Positions 6,696 to 14,934 of a stretch of 16,506 nt of DNA are shown in pieces. Within the stretch, counting starts at the first letter, position 1. Each line of letters opens with the position of its first letter. The translations under genes were made by a program, and so were the position numbers. This DNA is from Chryseobacterium gleum (GTDB lineage Bacteria; Bacteroidota; Bacteroidia; Flavobacteriales_C; GCA-002722245): assembly GCA_945903925.1 (NCBI GenBank), contig CAMDPJ010000024.1:1-16506 (forward strand), given 5' to 3'. Under the pieces are notes generated by a model that had not been told where the DNA came from, did not search any database, and worked only from the letters and a program-made list of their open reading frames with translations.

Positions 6696-7408
6696 AAACC
6701 TTCCTTACAGCCGAATGGCGTAAATTGTTAGTTATCAATTATGAATTGGATGCTGCTGTCTTGCGTCCACATCTTCCTTTTGGGACTGAACTTGATTTGT
6801 TTGAAGGGAAGTGCTATGTAAGTTTGATTGGTTTTATGTTTTTAAACACTAAAGTAAAAGGTATTCGCTTTTCTGGTTTAAGTGATTTTGAAGAAGTAAA
6901 TCTTCGGTTTTATGTGAGAAGAAAAGTAAACGGAGAATGGAGAAGAGGTGCAGTTTTTATAAAAGAGTTGGTGCCCAACAAAATTCTAGCTTTGGTAGCT
7001 AATTTGTTCTATAAGGAGCATTACAAAGCAGTGCCAATGAGTCACCAATTGGAAATGTTGAATGATAAAATGAAGATTAAATATTTGTGGAAATATGCAG
7101 AAGTAGAAAATAGTATTTCTGTAAGCACCAGTGCCACAAAGCAAGGTTTGCTTAATGGAAGTGAGGCTCATTTTATTTTAGAACACTACTATGGCTATAC
7201 AAAAGTCAGTGAAAGCAAAACCTATGAGTACGAAGTGAAGCATCCGGTTTGGGAAATATATTCTGTAATCGATTATTTAGTGGATGTGAATTTTGAAGTG
7301 AATTATGGAAAAGATTTTTCATTTTTAAATAATCAAAGTCCGTGTTCTGTTTACGTTGCCGAAGGTTCAGAAATATCAGTAATGGATAAAATAAATTACA
7401 AACTATGA
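6692..7408 (+). CDS. DUF2071 family protein (YqjF-like)
   Basis: The 238-residue protein is recognised from FLTAEWRKL at the N-terminus, LRPHLPFGTELDLFEG (24-39), the CYVSLIGFMFLNTKVKGI stretch and EEVNLRFYVRRK (67-78), all typical of DUF2071. The family is predicted to share the acetoacetate-decarboxylase-like beta fold; its reaction is unknown. It has no signal peptide or membrane segment, so it is expected to be cytoplasmic. ATGA overlaps on both sides couple it to the DCC gene upstream and the SDR gene downstream. In Bacteroidota such genes often accompany DCC and SDR genes under a GbsR-type regulator, which suggests they serve one pathway. Confidence 0.88.
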   Translation: MKTFLTAEWRKLLVINYELDAAVLRPHLPFGTELDLFEGKCYVSLIGFMFLNTKVKGIRFSGLSDFEEVNLRFYVRRKVNGEWRRGAVFIKELVPNKILALVANLFYKEHYKAVPMSHQLEMLNDKMKIKYLWKYAEVENSISVSTSATKQGLLNGSEAHFILEHYYGYTKVSESKTYEYEVKHPVWEIYSVIDYLVDVNFEVNYGKDFSFLNNQSPCSVYVAEGSEISVMDKINYKL

Positions 7409-8259
7409 AAATCGTAATTCTTGGTGGTACCGGACAAATTGGTACAATGGTAACGCAGCATTTAATTGCTGCTTATGCAAACGATGAGGTTTTGGCCTGT
7501 TCACGTTCTGCAAAGGGGAAGAACCAAATAGCGTTCAATGTTTTTCAAAGCGAGTGGAGTGCTTTAGGAAAGGTAGATTTGCTGATCAATATCGTTGGAG
7601 TAATTGAAGAGAAGGGAGAAAATACTTTTGAAAGAGCGCATGTTCAATTGGTGAAAGATATGATTGCAAAACGGACTTCATTAGGTAATCCAAGAATTAT
7701 TCATGTATCTGTTTGTGGTGCCGATGTTAATAGCAAAGCCGAATATGCGCGCACCAAAGGTGTTGCCGATGAACTTTTATTGAAAGAAAAAAATGTGGTG
7801 ATTGTTCGTCCGAGTTTTGTATTGACACCAGGTACCGCCATCGTTCAAAAAGTGAATATGGTAGTACGCTTGGGTAAACCAACCTTAGGCTTGTTATTTC
7901 TTCCAAAGCATTTTATCACGCCGAAATTTCAACCTGTAATGGGCGAAGATGTGGCAGAAACCATAGTAAAATTGGTGGTTTCAGGGGATGAAGGAATTAT
8001 ATATGCAACCGGACCAAAAGAAATGACATTGGCCGATATGATAGCCTACACAAAATCGAAATACAAAATCATTCCTTTGCCGAAATGGTTGGTACATCCT
8101 ATTTTCATGTTGCTTACCAAATTCAAAAATCCGTTTATGAATCGCGATCAATATTATTTATTGGCATCAGATAACGTTGCTGATAATTCAAGAATGGAAA
8201 AAATATTGGGAAGAAATGCGATGGATGGAGATGCTTTTTGGAGAAGAGAAATTAAGTGA
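7405..8259 (+). CDS. Atypical SDR / NAD(P)-binding epimerase-like protein
   Basis: The 284-residue protein has a Rossmann-fold nucleotide site at the N-terminus, GGTGQIG (7-13). It also has a Y114-xxx-K118 pair (YARTK) preceded by S102 in HVSVCGAD, consistent with an SDR catalytic triad. The C-terminal part (about 170-284) matches the substrate-binding region of atypical or extended SDRs of the NDUFA9/NmrA-like kind, for which redox, epimerase and purely structural roles are all known. It overlaps the DUF2071 stop by ATGA and ends the operon. A perfect 28-bp inverted repeat begins 17 bases after its stop. Cofactor and substrate cannot be read from the sequence. Confidence 0.85.
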   Translation: MKIVILGGTGQIGTMVTQHLIAAYANDEVLACSRSAKGKNQIAFNVFQSEWSALGKVDLLINIVGVIEEKGENTFERAHVQLVKDMIAKRTSLGNPRIIHVSVCGADVNSKAEYARTKGVADELLLKEKNVVIVRPSFVLTPGTAIVQKVNMVVRLGKPTLGLLFLPKHFITPKFQPVMGEDVAETIVKLVVSGDEGIIYATGPKEMTLADMIAYTKSKYKIIPLPKWLVHPIFMLLTKFKNPFMNRDQYYLLASDNVADNSRMEKILGRNAMDGDAFWRREIK

Positions 8260-8275
8260 TATGAAGCGCAGGTCA

Positions 8276-8359
8276 ATAGTTCCTTCGGGGTACCTCAGGA
8301 TGACAACCACAGTATGGATGAGCTTAGTATTTCATCCTGAGGTACCCCGAAGGAACTAT
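8276..8359. repeat. 84-bp element with perfect 28-bp inverted repeat
   Basis: Positions 8276-8303 and 8332-8359 are perfect reverse complements over 28 bases, separated by a 28-base loop. Each arm contains GGTACC and the TCATCCTGAGG / CCTCAGGATGA motif known from REP-like intergenic repeats in many bacteria. No T-tract follows on the plus strand, so it is not a standard terminator, although such a stem would stabilise the 3' end of the SDR operon transcript. The part at 8339-8356 is 16/18 identical to 458-475 in the first intergenic region. Confidence 0.8.
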
Positions 8360-8444
8360 CAACCTATTTGTGATTTATTTTCGTCCCCCACTAAACCATT
8401 TCACTTTTTCTCCGTCTTACACATAGAAATCAAAACTTATCATT

Positions 8445-8747
8445 ATGAAATTGCCAAAATTATTTATCGCAGCATCGTTTGTAATAGTTACCGCTGCTGT
8501 GAATGCGCAAACAACACCTGTAATTAATCAAACTCAAAAAACCGAAAAAAGAAGAATTCGTCAGGGTGTTAAATCGGGTGAATTAAACAACGCCGAAGCA
8601 AGAAGATTGCGCAAAGAGCAAAAAAGAATTGCTAGAATGGAGAGAAGAGCTAAGGCCGATGGAACAGTAACAAGAGCCGAAAGAAAAAGAATTAAGAGAG
8701 AGCAAAGAGCGGCGAGCAGACATATTGCGAAGCAGAAACACGATTAG
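8445..8747 (+). CDS. Small exported, highly basic repeat protein
   Basis: The 100-residue product has a clean signal peptide, with likely cleavage after A21 (VNA, then Q). The mature part is dominated by Arg and Lys. It contains an internal duplication offset by 28 residues: 44-59 (SGELNNAE followed by a basic helix ending KEQ) against 72-87 (DGTVTRAE followed by a basic helix ending REQ), with identities at G45/G73, A50/A78, E51/E79, R54/R82, E58/E86 and Q59/Q87. The C-terminus ends SRHIAKQKHD. I recall similar short secreted proteins in Proteobacteria and Bacteroidota with no known function. The acidic DG-type loops recall calcium- or metal-binding turns, but that is speculative. It is probably transcribed on its own. 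Confidence 0.78.
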   Translation: MKLPKLFIAASFVIVTAAVNAQTTPVINQTQKTEKRRIRQGVKSGELNNAEARRLRKEQKRIARMERRAKADGTVTRAERKRIKREQRAASRHIAKQKHD

Positions 8748-8892
8748 TTATTAAAACAATTTTTCCTCGCGTTTCCATACCGCACAAATTAAGTTTAACA
8801 ACTTGTCCCCTTGGTCATAATTACGCTGCTAAATTGGCATCGTTGCAAAAGGGGTTTAAACATATAGATATTTTTTTATACTTTTATCAGTA

Positions 8893-9273
8893 ATGCAAAG
8901 AGTTATAGCGATAGTATTTTTATTTTCTTTTTTGTTTTCAGGAACAGAAATGCACGAGCTTTTTAAGGTACCTCATTTGCTTTCTCACTATGTAGAACAT
9001 GCTTCTGAATCGAAAGAAATTTCTTTGTTAGATTTTTTGAAAGAGCATTACAACGGCACAGAAAATTCGCATCACGATACGCATAAAGACAAGGGCTGTC
9101 TTCCTTTTCAGGGCAAAGATCATGTGAACCCAATGAACAATTTAATATTGAATAAAACCACTATTATCGTTTTTCAAAAAAAAATTACAGAACAAAATCA
9201 AGTGATTTCATTTCACGAAAATTCTATTTCTTCTTTTAATGGAAGTGTATGGCAACCGCCTAAAATTGGCTAA
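8893..9273 (+). CDS. Small His-rich exported protein of the metal-efflux operon
   Basis: The 126-residue product begins with a signal-like hydrophobic segment (residues 3-16). The rest carries many histidines (21, 28, 32, 36, 52, 60, 61, 64, 77, 108) and a single Cys at 69. The cluster HHDTHKDKGC at 60-69 looks suited to binding copper, zinc or similar ions. It stands 47 bases before the CusA-TolC gene in the same direction. Small proteins of this type commonly precede such pumps in Bacteroidota as I remember them, but have no established function. A periplasmic metal chaperone or sensor role is inferred from the His content and position. It is unrelated to CusF as far as I can see. Confidence 0.72.
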   Translation: MQRVIAIVFLFSFLFSGTEMHELFKVPHLLSHYVEHASESKEISLLDFLKEHYNGTENSHHDTHKDKGCLPFQGKDHVNPMNNLILNKTTIIVFQKKITEQNQVISFHENSISSFNGSVWQPPKIG

Positions 9274-9320
9274 TCAATTTTCCATTTTCATTTTTCTTTT
9301 CATCACAAAAAATTCATTTT

Positions 9321-12300
9321 ATGCTAGATAAAATTATAGCATTTTCTATTCATAATAAGCTTGTAGTAGGCTTGTTTACATTGGGCTTAATTGTTTGGGG
9401 ATCCTATTCTTTAACTCAATTGCCTATAGATGCTGTGCCCGACATCACTAACAATCAGGCACAAATTATTACGGTGAGTCCGTCGCTGGCCGCACAAGAA
9501 ATAGAACGTTTGGTTACTTTTCCAGTAGAGCAAACCATGGCAACTATTCCTAGTGTTTTGGAGGTGCGTTCTATTTCCCGATTTGGCTTATCTATAGTAA
9601 CCATTGTTTTTAAAGATAAAACAGATATTTATTGGGCAAGGCAACAAATTTCCGAACGCTTAGTTGAAGCAAAAAGTAAAATACCACTAGGCGCAGGAAA
9701 TCCAGAATTGGCTCCTGTTACAACCGGTTTGGGTGAAATTTATCAGTACACTTTACACGCCGAAAAAGGCTATGAAAAAAAGTATGATGCAACAGAATTG
9801 CGCAGCATACAAGATTGGATAGTGCGGCGACAGTTAATAGGCGTGCAAGGTGTTGCCGAGGTGAGTAGTTTTGGTGGCTTTGTGAAGCAATACGAAATTG
9901 CTTTAGAGCCTTCTAAATTGCTGAGTATGGATATTTCTATCAATGAGGTATTCACCGCTTTGCAAAAAAACAATCAGAATACGGGTGGTGCTTATATAGA
10001 GAAAAATCCCAATGCTTATTTCATTCGAAGTGAAGGATTAATTGCTTCTATTAAAGATATTGAAGCCATCGTTATTAAAAATACGTCGCAAGGAATTCCT
10101 GTGATTTTGAGAGATGTGGCGAAAGTGCAATACGGACACGCCAATAGATTTGGCGCAATGACCTACGATGACAAAGGTGAGGTGGTAGGCGCAATTGTGA
10201 TGATGCTTAAAGGCGAAAATTCTAATAAGGTAATTGAAAATGTAAAAACACGCGTTGCGCAAATTGAAAAAACTTTGCCGGAAGGTGTGGTGATAGAGCC
10301 GTTTTTAGATAGGAGTCAGCTGGTAGATAGAGCCATTTCTACAGTTCAAAAAAACTTGTTGGAAGGTGCTCTAATTGTGATTTTTGTGTTGGTTCTTTTC
10401 TTAGGAAATTTTCGCGCAGGAATGATAGTAGCATCGGTTATTCCATTGGCGATGTTGTTTGCTATTTCTATGATGCATTTGTTTGGTGTGTCGGGTAATT
10501 TAATGAGTTTGGGCGCGATAGATTTCGGATTGATTGTAGATGGCGCAGTGATTATTGTAGAGGCTACTTTGCATCATTTAATGAAACGAAAAGGTGATCG
10601 CTTGTCGCAAAATGAAATGGATATAGAAGTGTACGATTCTGCTAAAAAAATAAGAAGCAGTGCCGCCTTTGGAGAAATAATTATTTTGATAGTCTATCTT
10701 CCCATCTTAGCATTATCGGGCATTGAAGGAAAAATGTTCGGACCCATGGCACAAACTGTTTCTTTCGCCATCTTAGGTGCTTTTATTTTGTCGCTTACTT
10801 ATGTGCCCATGGTTTCTGCTTTGTTTTTAAGCAAACATATTTCTGCCAAGAGAACCATATCAGATAAAATGATGGATTTTTTCCAACGAATTTATACTCC
10901 TTTTTTACATGCAGCATTGCAAAAAAAGAAAATGGTTTTAAGCATCACCCTCGCTCTCTTCATCCTCACGCTCACTCTGTTCTCCATCATGGGTGGAGAA
11001 TTCATGCCTACTTTAGAAGAAGGTGATTTTGCTGTAGAAACGCGTGTTTTAACTGGTAGCTCTATGGAAAAAACCATTGAGGCTTCTACCAAAGCTGCTG
11101 CGATTTTAAAAACACAATTTCCTGAAGTAAAATCGGTAGTGGCAAAAATTGGCAGCAGCGAGATTCCTACCGATCCTATGCCTATTGAAGCTTGTGATTT
11201 AATGATTATTTTAAAAGACAAAGACGAATGGACTTCTGCCGAAACACGCGAAGAGTTGGCAGAAAAAATGGCCGAGGCTTTAGAAGCTATTCCCGGAGTT
11301 ACTTTCGGCTTTCAACAGCCTATTCAAATGCGTTTTAATGAGTTGATGAGTGGTGCCCGACAAGATGTAGCCATTAAAATATTTGGTGAAGATTTAGAGC
11401 AACTTACACAGATTGCCAAAAAAGTAAGTAAGCAAGTGCAATCTACCGAAGGTGCCCAAGATTTATATGTAGAGGAGGTTTCGGGCTTACCACAAATTGT
11501 GATTCGCTATCATCGCGAAAAAATGGCGCAGTTTGGATTGAATATCGAAGATATTAACACTGCGGTGCAAACGGCATTTGCCGGACAAACAGCGGGCATT
11601 GTGTACGAAGGTGAAAAGCGTTTCGATTTGGTGTTGCGCCTAGATAAAGCCAATCGTAAAAGTGTGGAAGATGTGCAAAATCTTTTTATCACTGCACCCA
11701 ATGGAACACATTTACCTTTGAATCAGGTGGCCGAAGTAAAGGTGGAATTGGGTCCCAATCAAATTCAACGTGAAGATGCCAAGCGTCTCTTAACCATTGG
11801 TTTTAACGTGCGCGGAAGAGATGTGGAAAGTATTGTGAAAGAAGTTGAACAAAAGATAAATAGCAATGTTAAAATGCCAGCAGGTTATTATGTAACGTAT
11901 GGCGGACAGTTTGAAAATTTAGTGGAAGCCAAGCAACGTCTTTCGGTGGCCGTGCCCATCGCTTTATTGTTGATTTTACTCTTGTTATATTTTACTTTTC
12001 ATTCATTCAAACAAAGTATTTTAATTTTTACTGCCATTCCGCTTTCTGCCATTGGCGGTGTGTTTGCGCTTTTACTACGCGATATGCCATTTAGTATTTC
12101 GGCAGGCGTTGGCTTTATTGCTTTGTTTGGTGTGGCGGTGTTGAATGGTATTGTTTTAATTGCAGAATTCAATCGTTTGAAAAAAGGCGGCATGACCGAT
12201 GTACAAGAAATTGTTTTAACTGGAACGAGAATTCGCTTGCGTCCGGTATTGATGACAGCCATGGTGGCTTCTCTCGGATTCATTCCAATGGCGATTTCTT

Positions 12301-13667
12301 CTGGCGCAGGAGGCGAAGTACAAAAGCCTTTGGCCACTGTGGTTATTGGAGGTTTAATTAGCGCAACATTGCTTACCTTAATTGTGTTGCCTTTACTTTA
12401 TATTTATTTCGAAAAAGGAATGAAAACAAAAAAAATCAATGTAAGTGCTGCAGTAATTGTACTGTTGTTTTTTGCTTTTAATACTGCACAATCGCAAGAT
12501 GTTTCGGTGTATTCTTTAGAGCAATGTATACAAGAAGCCATTAAAAATAATCCTTCGTTAAAATCGAAAATGCAAGAAGTAGAATTGCAACAAAAACTGA
12601 AGCAAACTTCTACAGATATTGGTAAAACAGATGTAACGGTGTTGTACGGACAATACAATAGCAACATCACTAGCGACAATAATTTTATGGTGAGTCAGAC
12701 TCTACCTTTTCCCACTTTATTTTCAAGCAATATTGCATATCACAATGCTCAAATAAAAGGGAGTGAATGGAACGCAGCCATCACTAAAAATGATTTACTG
12801 TTCAACGTTAAATCTGTGTACATGCATTTGCAATTTCTACACGCCTGTCATGATTTGCTATTGCAACAAGATTCTGCATTTGCTGAATTTGCAATGGTTG
12901 CAGCACTTCGATTTGTAAATGGAGAAAGTACTTTATTGGAAAAAATGAGTGCCGAAAGTCGTTTGCAAGAAGTGCGCAATGCGTTGTTTCAAAACAAAAG
13001 TGATATCGAAATTTATTTCACGCATTTGCGCACTTTAATGAATAGCAATGTTATTTTTTCTGTGCCGAAAAACGATTTCAAAAAGTTAGAATTGACCTTA
13101 GGTGGCGACAGTGCTTATGCCAACAATCCACGAGTGAAATATTTTGAGCAACAAATTGAAATTGCAGAGGCAGCCAAAAAGGTTGAAATGAATAAAATGT
13201 TGCCCGATATTACTTTGGGTTATTTCAATCAAACACTTATAGGAAATCCTATTAAAAATGGTTTTGCTACCTCGGCGAATCGTTTTCAAGGTGTTCAAGT
13301 GGGCTTAAGTATTCCTTTGTGGTTTGTGCCTCAAACGGCCAAAACAAGTGCTGCAAAAATCAACGAAGAAATTGCCAAAACTAATTTTGAAGCACAACAA
13401 AATGCGTTGGAAGGTGAGTACCAACAAATGATTCAAGAATACTTGAAATGGAAAAACACTTTAAACTATTATGAATCATCGCAATTGCCACAAAGTCGCT
13501 TAATTTCCCAGCAATCGCAAAAGGCATTTAAAGCTGGAGAGATAGGCTATTTAGAGCACTCGCAAAACTTAATGCAGGTATTGCAAATTCAAAGCGCGTA
13601 CTTAAATACTCTTCATCAATACAATCAATCGGTGTACAAAATTCAATTCATTACAGCAGCCAATTAA
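9321..13667 (+). CDS. cusA: CusA/CzcA heavy-metal RND pump fused to a TolC/CzcC-like outer-membrane domain
   Basis: This 1448-residue protein joins two parts of a tripartite efflux system. Residues 1-1033 are a complete RND pump of the heavy-metal class: the N-terminus reads MLDKIIAFSIHNK, the proton-relay acidic residues D401, D407 and E414 lie in AIDFGLIVDGAVIIVE and correspond to D402/D408/E415 of Cupriavidus CzcA, and the periplasmic motif IQMRFNELMSG is present. Residues 1034-1058 form a signal-peptide-like segment (KTKK, a hydrophobic core, then AQS before Q1059). Residues 1060-1448 are an outer-membrane factor of the TolC/CzcC family. Because RND C-termini are cytoplasmic, that segment must act as a thirteenth membrane pass or be cleaved. 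CusA-TolC fusions are known in Bacteroidota. The transported ion (Cu/Ag or Co/Zn/Cd) cannot be decided. Confidence 0.94.
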   Translation: MLDKIIAFSIHNKLVVGLFTLGLIVWGSYSLTQLPIDAVPDITNNQAQIITVSPSLAAQEIERLVTFPVEQTMATIPSVLEVRSISRFGLSIVTIVFKDKTDIYWARQQISERLVEAKSKIPLGAGNPELAPVTTGLGEIYQYTLHAEKGYEKKYDATELRSIQDWIVRRQLIGVQGVAEVSSFGGFVKQYEIALEPSKLLSMDISINEVFTALQKNNQNTGGAYIEKNPNAYFIRSEGLIASIKDIEAIVIKNTSQGIPVILRDVAKVQYGHANRFGAMTYDDKGEVVGAIVMMLKGENSNKVIENVKTRVAQIEKTLPEGVVIEPFLDRSQLVDRAISTVQKNLLEGALIVIFVLVLFLGNFRAGMIVASVIPLAMLFAISMMHLFGVSGNLMSLGAIDFGLIVDGAVIIVEATLHHLMKRKGDRLSQNEMDIEVYDSAKKIRSSAAFGEIIILIVYLPILALSGIEGKMFGPMAQTVSFAILGAFILSLTYVPMVSALFLSKHISAKRTISDKMMDFFQRIYTPFLHAALQKKKMVLSITLALFILTLTLFSIMGGEFMPTLEEGDFAVETRVLTGSSMEKTIEASTKAAAILKTQFPEVKSVVAKIGSSEIPTDPMPIEACDLMIILKDKDEWTSAETREELAEKMAEALEAIPGVTFGFQQPIQMRFNELMSGARQDVAIKIFGEDLEQLTQIAKKVSKQVQSTEGAQDLYVEEVSGLPQIVIRYHREKMAQFGLNIEDINTAVQTAFAGQTAGIVYEGEKRFDLVLRLDKANRKSVEDVQNLFITAPNGTHLPLNQVAEVKVELGPNQIQREDAKRLLTIGFNVRGRDVESIVKEVEQKINSNVKMPAGYYVTYGGQFENLVEAKQRLSVAVPIALLLILLLLYFTFHSFKQSILIFTAIPLSAIGGVFALLLRDMPFSISAGVGFIALFGVAVLNGIVLIAEFNRLKKGGMTDVQEIVLTGTRIRLRPVLMTAMVASLGFIPMAISSGAGGEVQKPLATVVIGGLISATLLTLIVLPLLYIYFEKGMKTKKINVSAAVIVLLFFAFNTAQSQDVSVYSLEQCIQEAIKNNPSLKSKMQEVELQQKLKQTSTDIGKTDVTVLYGQYNSNITSDNNFMVSQTLPFPTLFSSNIAYHNAQIKGSEWNAAITKNDLLFNVKSVYMHLQFLHACHDLLLQQDSAFAEFAMVAALRFVNGESTLLEKMSAESRLQEVRNALFQNKSDIEIYFTHLRTLMNSNVIFSVPKNDFKKLELTLGGDSAYANNPRVKYFEQQIEIAEAAKKVEMNKMLPDITLGYFNQTLIGNPIKNGFATSANRFQGVQVGLSIPLWFVPQTAKTSAAKINEEIAKTNFEAQQNALEGEYQQMIQEYLKWKNTLNYYESSQLPQSRLISQQSQKAFKAGEIGYLEHSQNLMQVLQIQSAYLNTLHQYNQSVYKIQFITAAN

Positions 13668-13678
13668 AATTTAAAATC

Positions 13679-14845
13679 ATGAAAAATAATATCATATCAA
13701 CTCTGAAATCAATAGCTGTTTTATGCAGCGCGTTGCTTTTAAATTCTTGTGGAAATGAAGAAGCTGTTGTTGCAGAAGAGCATCACGAAGACGAGCAGAC
13801 AGTAGAACTTACTGCTGCACAATTCAAAAGTGCCGACATACAATTGGGTAAAGTAGAATTGCGCAATCTTTCGAATGTTATTCAATGTAACGGCGTACTC
13901 GATGTGCCACCACAAAATTTGGTTTCTATTTCTTTGCCTATCGGCGGAAATTTAAAAAGTACCGAATTGTTGCAAGGAATGAAGGTGTCGAAAGGACAAA
14001 TGATTGCGGTGTTCGAACATCCCGATTATGTGCAGTTGCAACAAGAATATATTCAGGCTAAATCGGCTTTAGATTTTAGTGAAACAGAATACAATCGTCA
14101 GGCTGAATTAAACAAAGAGCAAGTAACTTCTCAAAAATCTTTTCAAAAAACAAAAGCCGATTATTTGTCGCAGAAAGCACTGGTACTCGGACTAGAAAAA
14201 AAGCTAGAACAGCTGGGTATTTCTACCGTTCAAATGGACAAAGGAAATATCACCAATACCATCACCATTACTTCTCCCATCAATGGTTATGTCACTAAGG
14301 TTAATGTAAATATTGGTAAATATCTAAACCCCAATGATGTGGCTTTTGAAATTGTAGATACCGAACATTTACACGCCGAATTAACGGTGTATGAAAAAGA
14401 CATTACGAAGATTAAAACCGGACAAACCATTCATTTTTCTTTACCCAATGAAAATGGAAATGAACGAGGCGCGAAAGTGCATTTAATTGGTCGTGAAATA
14501 AGCAGCGATAGAACAGTGCGTGTTCATGGGCATTTAGACAAAGAAGACATTGAATTGTTGCCAGGCATGTACATCAAAGCCCGTATCGAAGTGGGAGAAA
14601 ATAAAACGCTTTCACTTCCCGAAAAAGCTATTGTACAAAATGCTGGCAAAAACTATATTTTCATTAAAATAAATAGCAAACACAAAGATGAATTCGCTTT
14701 TGAAATGATGGAGGTTGAGGTGGGCGTGAGCGAAAATGGTTTTACAGAAGTCATGCTGCCCAAAGATGTTTCGCTCTCTGCCGATGTCGTTGGCAATGGT
14801 GCCTATGATTTGCTATCTAAGTTGTTCAATAGTGAAGAGGAGTAA
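13679..14845 (+). CDS. cusB: Periplasmic adaptor lipoprotein of heavy-metal RND efflux (CusB/CzcB-like)
   Basis: The 388-residue membrane-fusion protein bridges the inner-membrane pump and the outer-membrane channel. The lipobox LLNSC gives a lipidated Cys at 24. Next comes an acidic, His-containing stretch AEEHHEDEQ (32-40) that may capture metal. The order is typical: barrel-sandwich first half around PPQNLVSISLPIGG, an alpha-helical hairpin at about 115-180 (QLQQEYIQAKSALDFSETEY onward), the second lipoyl half with SPINGYVTKVNVNIGKYLNP, then beta-barrel and membrane-proximal parts with DTEHLHAELTVYEKDI and LLPGMYIKARIE. It starts 11 bases after the pump gene, so they form one operon. No separate outer-membrane factor gene follows, consistent with the fused one upstream. 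Confidence 0.92.
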   Translation: MKNNIISTLKSIAVLCSALLLNSCGNEEAVVAEEHHEDEQTVELTAAQFKSADIQLGKVELRNLSNVIQCNGVLDVPPQNLVSISLPIGGNLKSTELLQGMKVSKGQMIAVFEHPDYVQLQQEYIQAKSALDFSETEYNRQAELNKEQVTSQKSFQKTKADYLSQKALVLGLEKKLEQLGISTVQMDKGNITNTITITSPINGYVTKVNVNIGKYLNPNDVAFEIVDTEHLHAELTVYEKDITKIKTGQTIHFSLPNENGNERGAKVHLIGREISSDRTVRVHGHLDKEDIELLPGMYIKARIEVGENKTLSLPEKAIVQNAGKNYIFIKINSKHKDEFAFEMMEVEVGVSENGFTEVMLPKDVSLSADVVGNGAYDLLSKLFNSEEE

Positions 14846-14934
14846 CTGGGGTATTAACATAAAAATGCTTTTGAAACCTACTAAGTAAATTAACGTAAAA
14901 TCAGCTATCTACAACAAATCAAAAGCGATATTTT

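Noticed and set aside
8177..8527. Open frame across the SDR 3' end, the inverted repeat and the start of the small basic protein
   Set aside because: It overlaps two better genes in other frames, spans a non-coding repeat and has low-complexity, unconvincing residues.
8807..8854. CCCCTT / AAGGGG inverted repeat between the small basic gene and the His-rich gene
   Set aside because: Only six bases with a 36-base spacer and no T-tract; not enough for a terminator or operator call.
8855..8886. TTTA, 20 bases, TACTTTTA upstream of the His-rich gene as a promoter
   Set aside because: Both boxes deviate from consensus and the transcript would start almost at the ATG; too weak to list as a feature.
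14867..14926. 8-base inverted repeat GCTTTTGA / TCAAAAGC before the response regulator gene
   Set aside because: The arms are 44 bases apart and short; this is likely by chance, with no promoter elements aligned to it.
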